Shown piece by piece: positions 9,801 through 20,251 of a stretch of 64,000 nt of DNA. The stretch comes from Antedon mediterranea (Eukaryota > Echinodermata > Crinoidea > Comatulida > Antedonidae): positions 31,864,501-31,928,500 of the forward strand of contig NC_092672.1 in NCBI RefSeq assembly GCF_964355755.1. The letters run 5' to 3'. Numbering within the stretch: position 1 is the first letter of the stretch; each line of letters begins with the position of its first letter. The notes below the pieces were generated by a model. That model was given only the letters and a program-made list of their open reading frames with translations, ran no database searches and was not told the origin of the DNA. The position numbers were made by a program, and so were the translations under genes.

Positions 9801-12557
9801 AAGGTCAGGCGTTTGTCTATATTTATTTATAATGAAGATGGTCACTTTAGGTCGATTTATAAGCAACATCCATTTTCTATCGCCACTCGACTATTCAAAT
9901 GAGAGAGATACTCACATAAATTGGCAGAGAACAAGGCCATATACATGGCTGTAGTCGCGTGCGCAAATTTGAGTTTGACCAAAATTGCTAAACAATTTTA
10001 CAAAAATGTTGACACATTTTTAAAAATTTGCCTCCAAGTGTTTACCAACCGACCGACCAACCGAAATTGCAGACAATGTTAAAAATAGTTGAAAAATGTT
10101 TAAAAACATTTATATTTGCCTCCATTATTATATAGGCCTACTTTTCATAAATATGTTTATCACACCGTCATCATCACTATCATATTGCGTCATCATCACT
10201 ATCATATTGCGTCATCATAACTATCATATTGCGTCCTCATCATCACTTCATAACTACCAGCCCTCGATTCTCAGTTCTGTATCTCCACATGATGATCACA
10301 TATCACCATCTCGTCATATCATCACCAGTACAGTATGATCATCATTCAGCCTCATAATTATTATCGGCTTTATCATCATTATCACGCTATCACCGTGATC
10401 ATCCACTGCCGTTTTATTACTAACTGGCATAACTAAATTGCTTGGGTCAGCCTATCATGACTATATTTCCTTCCTTGGCCTGACTATGCAAATTTGTATC
10501 GACAAATAAGCTACGTTCACGATTTGCATAACACCAGGTGGCAATGGACTGTTCCATTTTGCTAGACGATGGTCACAGCAATCACCTCAACCAAATTAAA
10601 CATTATTGTCCATTCTTGTTTTCTGTTTTCAGATTGTCAATCTATACTCTTTGGCCAATGCCGTAACAACGTGGATGCCAATCGTTATCCAATGGTGCAC
10701 ATTAATTGGTTACGTCATCAACCCTATATTAATGGGCGTGGTTTGCGACCGATACAGAAAAGGATACATCCGTTGCCTCGGCAACCTTGGCTGCCTCATG
10801 GTAGAAAAATCAGAACGTGATCGATGTAAGCTTTTTTTTTTCATTACAGTACTACATTATCTATGGGCGGCCATTAAAGTCAAAATTAAAGTTACAAAAA
10901 AAAATGAAAAATAAAGTAATTATTTTTTTTATTCAAGACCTAATGGGTATAATTACCGCTCATATTAATAGTGATATGATTCAAAGAAAAGCATCTATAC
11001 GTTATTGATGAATACACGAACTCGTTAATAGCAAATTAAATATTAAACTAATATTTTCAGCAACAACATTATTAAGTAAGTTGAATAGATGTCAATAATA
11101 ATTAATTATATAATAATAACTATATTATATATTATGTATTATGGATTATTGTATTAATTTAAAGTCTAGACAATATGTAAGCTTTTATATACATAATTAT
11201 CCCCCATCAACCAAACTAAAGGGCCTTTCACAACTGCTCCAGTTTCGGAGCCAGAGCCGGACTGGAGCAGGTGCCAAAGACCATAAAAAAAAACCTATTA
11301 TATGAATACAAGCGAGTTGACCAATGATAAGCCACTGTCGGAATAATCGCTTGTGATTAGTCAAATCACTTACGCTGCGTTACCTCCTTGCGTTGCGTCG
11401 CTAGTGGGAACCAAGCTTTATTGGGAAAAACGTGCTTGATTGATTCAAGCTGTTGGTATTCCTTACCTTGCTAGTGTTGCATTCGTAGTGTCCACTCATG
11501 GAGTAACTCCATGGTCCACTGCTAAACAGTACACTTGCATCCCATGGTCGTTATTTAGAGCTAAACTTATGAGTTTGTTATAATAATATGCTCTTTGTAT
11601 TATTGTGTTACAGTTGTTCCCAGACAAGAAACATTGGACTCACTAGATAATGTTCCACCAACAGAAAATAAAATTGAATTTCATACCTCGATATGTGACG
11701 TCAGCGACACGTGGGAAGAAGAAGAAGTAAAGACCGGACTCGTTCTACAGCAATCGCTATCTGGTTTAAACCAGATGAACAGTCTAATCATTCCGAATGA
11801 TGATGGTTTCGTTGTGGTGGATCAGGAGGAATACGAAAAAGACGAATCGACGTTTGAAAATGAAGCCTACGAAAATGAAAAAGAGGTTAAAGGTCATACT
11901 AGTCATACAAAAAACAATCGGAATTCTCACGATTTAACAAGTAGAGCGTCTGGCAACAGGCAAAGTAGAGATAATCACAGACGCCACAAAAGGAAATCCT
12001 CAAACGATGAGAAAATACGAAGAGCAAAAGAACGTTATCGGAAGAGCAAACAATCAAGTAACCAAAACGATACAGAAGAGAGTAGAATACAGAGTTCTGA
12101 AAATGATCCTATTGATCATAACGAGATAGACGTGACACATATGGAAACGTACACATCAATATCCCCTGGTTCACAACAAACGGAAGAACTACAAACAGAC
12201 ATGACTGCTGATGTTGGTTCTAGCAGTCTTTACGACATACCAGAAGAAATACTTCCATCATACAATGGATTAGTAGGGATCATCAAGTCGAACCAATCAA
12301 AGCAATCAACCACCACGAAAAGTAAAACAGATATACAAACAAAAGAATTAAGACAAATAAAATCTGATACACAACAAATGGACAACAAAAAAGGTATGTT
12401 ACCTTCAATTGATGGATATCTATCAAGTAGTGAAAATGATACATCGGTGAAAATATCAGCTAGAGAAATGAGGGAGAAATTTCGCGAATCTCGTATGGAA
12501 GCTAATGTGAATAATTCGAGCAGCTCTACAAATAGTGACAATGTTATATTTGTTTAA
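3070..12557 (+). CDS. GPR153/GPR162-like: GPR153/GPR162-like orphan G-protein-coupled receptor (three coding exons)
   Basis: Join 3070-3825, 10633-10825 and 11614-12557, about 630 aa, predicted plasma-membrane receptor. Splice phases agree: phase 0 (donor GTAGGT to acceptor TTTTCAG), then phase 1 (donor GTAAGC to acceptor TTACAG). Seven hydrophobic segments lie near 16-36, 46-69, 82-104, 129-144, 167-192, 233-252 and 258-289. DR is at 105-106, Cys81 and Cys158 could form the extracellular disulfide, and NP is at 282-283. Family assignment rests on remembered hallmarks of vertebrate GPR153/GPR162: an IPTIIIEDEIGKK segment in loop 3 (residues 205-217), CDRYR after TM7, and a very long polar tail. 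The ligand is unknown for this family. The start was chosen because an in-frame stop lies just upstream and TM1 follows within 16 residues; an upstream exon joining at 3067 is possible. AATAAA at 12586 may be the polyadenylation signal. Confidence 0.85.
3963..4063. repeat. Five-copy 21-bp array with AACGCGTT core
   Basis: The word ACGC begins at 3969, 3990, 4011, 4032 and 4053, exactly 21 bp apart. Four copies read AACGCGTTG and one AACGCATCG, separated by TTAGTTACAATAA-like spacer. It lies 140 bp downstream of the first coding exon. A fixed 21-bp period places every CpG-containing core on the same helical face. Confidence 0.85.
4280..4440 (+). mobile_element. Old SINE-like fragment with ACCAGG/GGTGGAGAGAGGCAA block
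   Basis: The string around CCCATTTATACAGCTGGGTGGAG, the TATCTTGCCTAAGGATA segment and a GATTCGAACC B-box-like word followed by CACGATCAGTAGTC resemble a dispersed tRNA-related repeat common in marine invertebrates. This is remembered resemblance only. A related remnant is at 44260-44405. Confidence 0.35.
4978..5165 (-). repeat. Dispersed repeat (family of 29418-29610 and 44060-44190)
   Basis: Reverse-complement similarity to 29418-29610: shared CTCCAAGTCTGTA, TATGTGTGCCAAAATATT-like and AAGACAAAACTCCG blocks in the same order. No terminal repeats or coding capacity seen; class unknown. Confidence 0.5.
5225..5381. mobile_element. Diverged copy of the GTTCCCACTAG MITE family
   Basis: Contains the diagnostic interior TTGACCAATCACGACG, GCTTGTGATTGGTCAA and end AGTGGGAACC with GACGCAACGC-like arms. 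Degenerate compared with 24101-24278. Confidence 0.5.
6365..6545 (+). mobile_element. Fragment of a SINE core (GTGCACATTAAAGAAC block)
   Basis: The segment from CCTTCGGATGGAATTTAAAACCG through GTGCACATTAAAGAACTTGG to CTCGAAAAGAGTAGG parallels the body of the SINEs at 32733-33041 and 55193-55493 (GTGCACACGAGC..TTTAAAGAACCTAGTA..TCGAGACGAGTAGG in the opposite orientation). The tRNA head is missing. Interpreted as a relic of a related SINE. Confidence 0.4.
7040..7275. mobile_element. Two adjacent diverged copies of the GTTCCCACTAG MITE family
   Basis: Two blocks (about 7040-7155 and 7164-7275) each carry GGATTATTCGAGCTGTCGCTTGTCATTGG-type interiors followed by CTCGCTTGCGTTGCG and an end like AGTGGAAACCAAGC. 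They are diverged compared with the 24 and 28.9 kb copies. Confidence 0.55.
7921..8073. mobile_element. CTCTGTCTACACTATC MITE copy
   Basis: Terminal inverted repeats GCTCTGTCTACACTAT and ATAGTGTAGACAGAG, with interior TGTGACAAAACGTGATGTGGCC, ATGATGTCATATCACTACCATAT and GGGCACATCACAT. The right end abuts TTAA, the left abuts CTAAA. A degenerate copy of the other MITE family follows at 8075-8165. Confidence 0.75.
9230..9365 (+). mobile_element. Possible retroelement 3' tail with A-rich end
   Basis: The words ATGATGGTTCTGAAACGTCGATC followed by ATTGTAAAGATAATAAATTCACC and an A13 run resemble the 3' ends of non-LTR or Penelope-like elements, where GAAACGTCGA is frequent. No open frame supports this. 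Confidence 0.25.
9885..10110. repeat. Dispersed repeat related to the 88-bp satellite
   Basis: Contains AAGGCCATATACATGGCTG, GTCGCGTGCGCAAATTTGAG and CCAACCGACCGACCAACCG, which are the reverse complement of the blocks that make up the 88-bp unit at 48770-49985, but with 55 bp inserted between them. It may be the progenitor type. Related PuPy (GACA)n units occur at 24700-24860 and 25375-25490. Confidence 0.55.
10633..10825 (+). CDS. GPR153/162-like receptor, coding exon 2 (TM7)
   Basis: 64 codons plus 1 nt. It encodes TM7 with INPILMG followed by VVCDRYRK and a cysteine-bearing membrane-proximal tail (possible palmitoylation at CLGNLGC). Acceptor TTTTCAG, donor GTAAGC. Two of the three overlapping short open frames here are read-through or out of frame. 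Confidence 0.85.
10826..11613 (+). other. Intron 2 of the GPR153/162-like receptor
   Basis: 788 bp between GTAAGC and TTACAG. It holds a short palindromic GGGCCTTTCAC..CTCCAGTTTCGG remnant (11220-11285, distant relative of the 30.1 kb foldback) and a GTTCCCACTAG-family MITE half at 11309-11419. Otherwise AT-rich. Confidence 0.7.
11309..11419. mobile_element. GTTCCCACTAG MITE family, partial copy
   Basis: Right half is clear: CGCTTGTGATTAGTCAAATC, GCGTTACCTCCTTGCGTTG and CTAGTGGGAACCAAGC. The left half lacks the terminal repeat. Confidence 0.6.
11614..12557 (+). CDS. GPR153/162-like receptor, coding exon 3 (long C-terminal tail)
   Basis: It completes a split codon and adds about 313 residues. 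The tail is hydrophilic: an acidic EEEE patch near its start, a strongly basic stretch around RRHKRK and KERYRKSK, and Ser/Asn/Gln-rich low-complexity sequence with SPGS. It ends VIFV, which could be a class II PDZ ligand. The frame is open only with this acceptor, and the stop is TAA. GPR153 and GPR162 also have long polar tails. Confidence 0.8.
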
Positions 12558-12699
12558 ATAAATTCTAAATTAAATCTCCATGAACAATAAATCGAAAGTA
12601 CAGTATAGTGAAGTGTCGTCCGGGATGCATCCGGGATAGGCTCACTGAAACAAAACGCCTATGGTTGTGGTCAACTTTCAATTATTATAGCGATGAACG

Positions 12700-13240
12700 T
12701 TAGCTGTTCCGGTGCTCAGTAAATGAGAAATCATGGAAGCATTGTTGTAGAAACCATGAGGAAAAATTACATGAAAATGAAATAAAGTTTCTTATAAATG
12801 ATAGAATAATAAAATCTAGCTACCCGAAAAATATCCATATAAAACAATCAAGTTTTAAATTTTCTAAATTTTGTGAATTCTTGCCAACTACTTAATCGAG
12901 CAAACGTTAGAAAAATTAGAAATTCTGGAAGCAATGTTTTTGAAACCATGTGGAAAATGACGTGAAAATGAAATAAAATATCTTATAAAGTATGGGATAT
13001 ATTCCTAATAACATCAATTTACAAGATTTCCATACAAGACAACCATAACTATGTTTATAAGTTTTAATCTTTCACCATTTCGTTCTTGCCAACTTATACG
13101 TGTCAACTTCCAATTGCGTCTCAGAATACATTCTGGAAGCATTGTTGATGAAACTACGAGGAAAACTGAATTACGATTATAAAACTATGACGTTAAAATG
13201 AATAAAATATGTCATAAGACAAAATAAAAATATCATCTAT
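12700..13240. repeat. Three diverged tandem units of about 200 bp
   Basis: Units begin near 12726, 12925 and 13132. Each carries TGGAAGCAWTGTT, GAAACCATG..GGAAAA, ATGAAATAAARTWTCTTATAA and CTTGCCAACT in the same order. Located just downstream of the receptor's 3' end. Confidence 0.6.
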
Positions 13241-13594
13241 TCTACAGCTCTGCAACATTAATATATTTCCCCATGTTTTATGTATCTCCATATCTCTTCA
13301 ATATCGTGTTTGTTTTTTGTACACGTAACATCATTCAGTATAGAATGTTAATTTTATCGATGAGGTAATTTGTTAATCATTAACTCAACTTGCTCAACTA
13401 GGCCTACATAAACATGCAACCTATTTTATCTTGGAGTTTTTTTAAACGTATTTCGAAACTCTGTAAATTGTACCCATATCCCCTCCATGATTATCTTATC
13501 ATTAAACATGTCACCCCGTACCAATTCTTACTTTCGCCACAGATCAATTGACAAGAACAAGTAACATTTTGAACAAATATATATTCATATACAG

Positions 13595-13995
13595 TATAAT
13601 GCCTCCTTTTGGACACCCATATACAGGGAACACCTCTATTAAGTAGCATATGTAAAGCCTGGTTTCCATAAAATCGCTACACGACAGAGCGTAGCGATTC
13701 TATGGAAACGCTAGAGTTTATCGGGGATCTAGTATACGCGTATACGATTCATCGCCGACAAAATCGGCAAAGTTGAACATGGTTGAACTTTGCCGATTGC
13801 GTCGGCGACATCTGCGCGTGTAGCGATTTTAATGGAAACGCTGTAGCGATTTTAATGGAAACCAGGCTTTATAGAGTGAATGTTCAATTTTCTCTGAAAC
13901 TATGTACAACCTCTATTCAGGGAACAACTTTATCAGAGAAGGCACCTTTTATTTGGGGCTCCGGGCGTTTAATAGAGGCTCTATTGTATTATTGA
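13595..13995. repeat. CACCTCTATT-type dispersed repeat interrupted by a MITE
   Basis: Flanks read GGGAACACCTCTATTAAG before and CCTCTATTCAGGGAAC..AATAGAGGCTCTATTGTA after the MITE. Other copies are at 34405-34625, 35410-35650, 46005-46145 and 55068-55592. No coding capacity seen. Confidence 0.5.
13655..13869. mobile_element. MITE with AAGCCTGGTTTCCA terminal repeats and TA duplication
   Basis: Left AAGCCTGGTTTCCAT and right ATGGAAACCAGGCTT are inverted; TA flanks both ends. The interior repeats GTAGCGATTTTAATGGAAACGC and CGCCGACAAAATCGGC, making further foldback. TA duplication suggests a Tc1/mariner-like source; that is inference. Confidence 0.75.
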
Positions 13996-16559
13996 ATTCT
14001 GTTAGCGTTCTCCTAAGAGAAGCCTGCTAATATAGTAAATATTCACAATAAAACGTAAATAGATTTATGACAAAGGAATGTTGTTTCATTATGAATGAAC
14101 AAATCAGAGTTTAGCCTTATGTTGTTGTTTCTAACGATACCAAAATAATACACTTATTTATTAATAGACCTAGCAATAAGATGTTGCCTCACCTCGGATA
14201 TCTATTGGCTAAAGATCAAAATTCATTAAGGATATTAAAATCAGTATTATTATTTCCAAACAGATCTAGAGCATAGTTGAACTGAACTGAAATTAACTTA
14301 AAAGGATGCACTTTAATGAACGTCCACGTTTGTACGCAATTAAGATTTTTAACGCGTGTTATTTTCCTACCTTTAAAATTCTAAATGTTTGATGATGACT
14401 GTCTTTAAAGTTGTACATAATAATAATCATAATTCATATTTATTTAATTTTAGATATCATTATAACTGTACAATAAGAGATGTGTATACGGTTAAAATAT
14501 CCGAGTAAAGAAAATTAAAATGAACACATATATAACCTAATTCTTTTAGTTTTTTGTTGACATTTTGCTTTTGTGTTTTTTGCTTCTAATTGCTTGGTCC
14601 GCGTGGGGTTGTTATCGGATACGAAATCAATCGCTGACGTCGTCGTTGAAAGCTTTGGAAGAGTAGCTGAATACTAATACAAGGAATGACATTCATATCT
14701 GTTGATGTAATTTATAACAAATAAATCAGGTCATTAATGCACGATGTGACATCGAAGCAACAGATCGTCTGCAAATGCCTCCTATGAACCAAGATGATTA
14801 AGAAACACAAATCATTGGCATTCGTCGTAAATATGGCCGAAAAGGGAACCATGGTACACATAAAACCATTCTTGCTTATTTCAACAGCAACAGTACAATG
14901 TGAGTCACATGGCCCGTGGTAGCAGTACACATATAGTTTGTAACTTGTACACTTTGTAATTCCGTTGTGTTCAAAATGATATCATCAATGTGTTGTTTCT
15001 GAACCAAAATATACCTATTCGAAAACAGGACATATTCAACCAATTCAGATCGACCAGAGACGAGTAAAATTACAGGGAAGACATTTTAATCAAATAATTT
15101 AAACGGACTGACCAAATAAGGCACCTGATCTGGCATATTATTAGTTTGCCTAATATTCTGGTTGTATATTAATGATCAAGTTATTCTTGTTATTTTGCTT
15201 TTGTTTAAATGTGTGGTGGTTTTTTTTTGTTGTATGTATAAAGATATGAACATAAAAAATAAATAAATAAAACAAATCATTCTTCTCTACGCATGCGTAC
15301 GATAATACATACCGTAAGTACAATCACAACTGGAAAATACACGTGCGTACAAAAGTTGCATTTATTTTTGTGCGTGCGCGTCTCTTTGTGATGTCACCGA
15401 CATCGAATGGATTACAGTATACGAAAGCACGTAGCTTAACAAGATTACACGGTGATTTATCAATTCTTCTTGTTTGCTATTTTTTAGTGATATATTGAAG
15501 ATGTCGCCTTTGGCAATATCATGTCTATTTAGATTCTCATCTAACTTTTTAAAAAAAATCGAATACATTGTCATTGATAGATTATTTTAGAGAGTTACTA
15601 TGTAGCTTGCCATACAATAAAGAACCATTAACCATTTCTAGAAAAGAAAAAACATAAATAAGTTCGTTAAGGAAAGTACAAAAATAACGGAATCTTACCC
15701 AAATTGATTAATCTATGTAGCGTCTTTATACAGAACTAAAACAATGATTTTTGATATCCAATGCTAATGGTTGGATTTGCAACTAATGGTTGGATTTGCT
15801 GAAGGCAGCCATTTTAGAGGAAGCAATGGATTAGTGTGCCTGCGCAGGTTTGTAAACATTAAGCAGTACATTGCAAACTTCTGTACCGAAATGCTCAAGT
15901 CCTTACTATACGTAAGCTTTACTTTCCCTTTCTCTAGCCGTCTGAATCTGACAATACATTTATAGTAGCTAAAATGCCTGACTCAAAAGTAGCCCGAGAT
16001 TGCGTAGTACATTTTAGGGTTCTGATGAAAACGAGGCTGAAGTTATTAAGTAGCGCAGTCAGATTATAGATCAACCGGATTAGAACAACGCCTTCAACTA
16101 ATTGTTAAAATGTATTGTACATTGTAGGCACATGATGAATGTGCTAATATTTGCTCTTAACACTATATTTATTTAATCACACAATTTTCTGACTTAATTT
16201 ATTGTTCCAAATTTATACAGTTGATTCATTAATCATTTGACACATCTTACAAATCTATTTATCTTATTTTTAATTGCATTATGATTTGTTTTTAGTGTTT
16301 AGGTTTCAATAATGCATTATTTTCAAGGACGTAAATCAAGACTAATCGATTTCTCTCAATGGTTCAAAAGTTCAATGACCCGAGGATATTCATAGGTCAA
16401 ATGTCAATTTGCTGGGAGAGTTATAAAATAAGGACACCAATTCTATTTGACACAAGGACATATTCAGCGGCTTCCAGTCAAAACACTAGGCCTACTCGGA
16501 GAAATTCTAAACTCTGTAAATGTCGAAAGAACAGCACTAACAAAAGCGTTGATGATCAA

Positions 16560-16650
16560 TTATGCGCGTCATTGTTAATTATACGCGCGCGTCAATTTTA
16601 ACAGGATTTAAATGCACGCGTCATTATCAGCATTAGTACGCGTACGTTGT
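16560..16650. repeat. CpG-rich patch with ACGCGCGTCA words
   Basis: Four words of the type ACGCGYGTC/ACGCGTACG within 90 bp, spaced about 20-30 bp and separated by ATTRTTAATTAT-like sequence. Resembles the array at 1965-2160. Confidence 0.45.
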
Positions 16651-18160
16651 TATTACCAGGAATTGGACTCGCGAAAAAATTAAGTAGATATATCAATTTA
16701 CATGTAAAATAATGTATAATCATATAGAAATTGTCACCTGATCCAATAATTAGATTGCTTTTACGCCATTATACGTTTTCAAGATTAATCTAAAAACGGA
16801 AAATCAGTATAATTAGCCATTATAAGTATTTCTGTCAAAATTTGACATTATTTAAACATTGACTAGCGACACCAATAAGCTTTTGTACAGTCTTGTCAAT
16901 AGAGGGGGTTTCTGTAATGCTTACTCTGTAATCATTAATCAATCCGAGATGATTCCAACGCGGGCAGCCGGCTGTTTCGTGAAAAAGGTGTTCGTGAACA
17001 AGGTGTTTGGTCCCCGGTTTAGTCATTACATACGATACCCTACATGAAATACACTTCGAACATTTTTTTCATTTGGTTTTTTTATATTAACTATCTAACC
17101 TGTATATAATTCTTTACATTAAACCACATTTATGAATACGTACGACCTAGGCCTAACGTGTACGACATTTCGACAAATCTTCATCTGTCAATGACTAGGT
17201 TACGACGAGTAGGGGACACTGCTCTACAACTAGCAAAGCTACAGTACTCAGCAACCACTAACATAGTCATTGCTAAATACACTCGTTTCATTTTTTCTGG
17301 TAAGATAGAATCATACGATTAAATGGTATAGTAACATAAACATTTTAAAGACATAGGCCTACATTGGATAATAATATATAGATATTAAGTTTTCTTAAAT
17401 AACGTCGTTCTTACCTCCAATGGTATAATTCACCATCGCCAAATTTTGTAAATTGCTGGAATGCTGTTTTTGCAGTGATTCTGGTACATCGGTTTTATTG
17501 TCCAGCCATGAGACTTCTTTGCAGCAACAATGACGCTCTGAACTGAACAACTGTATAATTTGCTTACAGTGAGGTAAAAATCACGCATGGAATGTCTGTG
17601 ATCGAGTAAGACGCGCGTTGACGACGACGATCAGGGAAAAAGTAATATACAGTGATCATACTTTACCTTAGACACAAACGTCATCATTTCTGTGTACAAT
17701 TTTGTCATTCTCGTGGTCAACTAAAATGTTCATTCTTATCTATATTCTATCCAGAGGGTCAGCACGTACAAACAGTTCCTCAACAACATCGTTTTAAGTA
17801 GAAATGATGAAGGCCAGGTACCAAATTGGAGTAATGACGTACACGTCATCTAGGAAATAAGTCTCAGAATGGCCCATTTTCTTGCGCTTTTATGTTTGCC
17901 CGTTTTACAATCTACTGCATTCGAAAAATGTCGCAGAACCAGTCGAGACCACGCGGTCTTAGGGTAAGCGTGTACAGAAAACCCCAAAACCATCGTCCAA
18001 GACAGTAATGACGGAAATGTTTGGAAGTTTAGAACATTTCAAACTTATGGTATTCTGCATTTTTGGGGAGCCTTTGATTTGCGACTACTTTGGACTGTTG
18101 TTAATTGTAGTCTATACTCTGACAAACGTCGTTTGCAAACTCGAGCAAACTCAAGCTTAA

Positions 18161-18306
18161 AGCTTTGTCTACACTGTACTATCAAACTTTATGTGACAAA
18201 AATGTGATGTGGACATGATGATGTCATATCACTACCATATTTAAGCATATCACTACCATACATCACATAGTTTTGTCATATAAAGTTTGATAGTGTAGAC
18301 AGAGCT
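18161..18306. mobile_element. CTCTGTCTACACTATC MITE, intact copy with TTAA duplications
   Basis: TTAA at 18157-18160 and 18307-18310 flank a palindromic element starting AGCTTTGTCTACACTG and ending AGTGTAGACAGAGCT. The interior has CACTACCATATTTAAGC and GATGATGTCATATC. The exact TTAA duplication is the best evidence for the family's target. Confidence 0.85.
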
Positions 18307-18420
18307 TTAAATTTGTTAATGAAGTTGTAGACCAATTGGCAAACTTGAGCAAACAATAGTTTGGTAAAGCTTACAAGTGTAGACTAGGACCCGAATTGAC
18401 TAATTAATTCCGTTATGAGA

Positions 18421-18543
18421 GTGATGATGTGCCTATATATGGTAGTTCTATGCTTAAATATGGTAGTGGTATGACATCATCATGTCCATATATGGGCACA
18501 TCACATTTTTTTGACACATAAAGTTTGATAGTGTAGACAAAGC
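18421..18543. mobile_element. CTCTGTCTACACTATC MITE, left-truncated copy
   Basis: Interior TGGTAGTGGTATGACATCATC and GGGCACATCACATT, then right terminal GATAGTGTAGACAAAGC followed by TTAA. The left terminal repeat is absent. Confidence 0.7.
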
Positions 18544-20251
18544 TTAACATCCACACTCCTTAAAATAAACTAAACTTAGACCTATGCCACGTTAAATTAT
18601 AAGGAAGTGGGCTACATTATTTAAGCACAACTTACCAAGTAGACAAGTTATCACAGAAAAAGTCCAAGGATCTAAGTGTCTAAAAGTCTAAACTTCTCTG
18701 TCGGCACTTTGCTCGGTATGTACCACCAAATATGGCATTCGGAAGCCTTAAAAAATACACCAAACGTAAACAAGTACAGCATACCCCACTCTGGTTGACT
18801 CAGATTGAAATAGTGGCTACCAAGGAAGGAGGCCGAATGCTACAAATATTATTATGAATTTAAGACCATTCGGATTGGATGGCTACGCTTACAAATACAT
18901 AGCCTCCTCCGCAAGGATCTGGTTTTAATGTAGTCTGCTCAACACGGACAACATTTATTAAGTGTAACACAATGCTTTAGTTTTTTAATACTTTGCTGTT
19001 TCTTGTTTGTATACATGTTGATTTTGGTCGAAATAAATGCGGAATTGAATTTTTTTATTATACATAATTTATCAAGGTGGAAAGTTATTTATTAATAGTG
19101 CAAATTTATGATAAATATATCATTATACTTATTCTACAAGAAAAATATATTGTGTTAAGAAACACAGTAACGGTGTTAATGTTAAATAACAAATACTACA
19201 AATATAAATATTTATAAAAATACACATTGTGTGAAGCATATAGATACAGACAACATTAAACGTTTACAAAACGATTATCAAAATTAATTTACGATTTATA
19301 CCAAAGTAGTTTAATTGCACATTCGGCGCCCCATGCACCATTCTGTAATAAGTGGCATAGCGGTGGGTTAATTTGGTTAATTAGTTATAATTAACGTTTG
19401 TGGTTTGTGGTCTATTTATTATTCACGGCAAGAGTATTGATCTATGAGTCGCTGACCAGCAGCTAGTACTTAATCGATCGGGAAAAATATAATTCCGATC
19501 AGAATTGACATTCATTTATTTGTCTCTGTTATTTTCCTTTTGGCTTTCCATAGACTTGTTTACATCATCGTTAGTTTACGGTGACCTGTAAGTGTCACTT
19601 ACAGTTTGCATACCAATAAGTACTGGTAGCATGGCAAACATATTGTGTAAATACAATAAGTATGGACGGTCGACCAGCGACCATATCTGTTAAACATAGA
19701 AATATTCTTCAAGTTCAAATCTTAAATCATGTAACAACAAACTGCAATTGTGTTTACTACTACAAAATATATATAATTATATATAAATAAAGTTTAAATA
19801 TTATCTTTAATAACTAATAAGCTGCTTTCTAAAATACATTTCTACGAACCTTAAGACAAGATTTGTTAACTTCAAATATTCATTCCCTAAATGAATTAAA
19901 GAAATGAATGATAGTGTTATGCGCAATTTTAACAATTTGAAATTGAGCAAGGACTTAACTTTCTTGCGCAATATAACATACACCAGTCTAAGAACAAATC
20001 TCATAACTGGTGGCCTCAAACTCGTAACCAGATTTTTACAGGGGATCTATTTATCTTATTGCCGTAATTGGTTCTTATCAAAGGCTTCAAATCCCTCCAT
20101 ATAAAATCCTGGCAACGGACTTGCAATGTCGCTTCAGATCTCTTGAATAAAAACTTTAGGGAAAGGGGGAGAGAGAAGGGGAGAGGAAGATGGAGCTTTG
20201 GACTGCATTTCTTTCTAGGTATTTACTTATGTCTCCTGTGCAGGCCTATTG

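Larger units (their letters stand above)
3826..10632 (+). other. Intron 1 of the GPR153/162-like receptor (6.8 kb)
   Basis: Bounded by GTAGGT and TTTTCAG. It contains a five-copy 21-bp array (3963-4063), old SINE-like fragments (4080-4440, 6365-6545), a 4750-4850 unit shared with 39520-39720, an inverted copy of the 29418-29610 repeat (4978-5165), several MITE copies (5225-5381, 7040-7275, 7921-8165), a possible retroelement 3' tail (9230-9365) and a repeat related to the 88-bp satellite (9885-10110). Three 27-bp ATCATCACT/TATTGCGTC-type repeats lie near 10165-10245. No convincing exon was seen. Confidence 0.7.
12558..20246. other. Convergent intergenic region
   Basis: No gene could be supported. 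Contents: a three-unit tandem repeat (12700-13240), a MITE inserted in an older repeat (13595-13995), a CpG-rich patch (16560-16650), two CTCTGTCTACACTATC MITE copies (18161-18306, 18421-18543), and otherwise AT-rich sequence. A weak first-exon-like segment on the minus strand at about 17415-17560 is discussed in the findings. Confidence 0.6.

Noticed and set aside
9598-9954. 118-codon open frame
   Set aside because: It ends in a dispersed repeat, lies in the receptor's intron, and shows no domain or splice context.
11595-11613. Independent gene starting at 11595
   Set aside because: The upstream part is intron ending in TTACAG; the frame is the last exon of the receptor, confirmed by splice phase.
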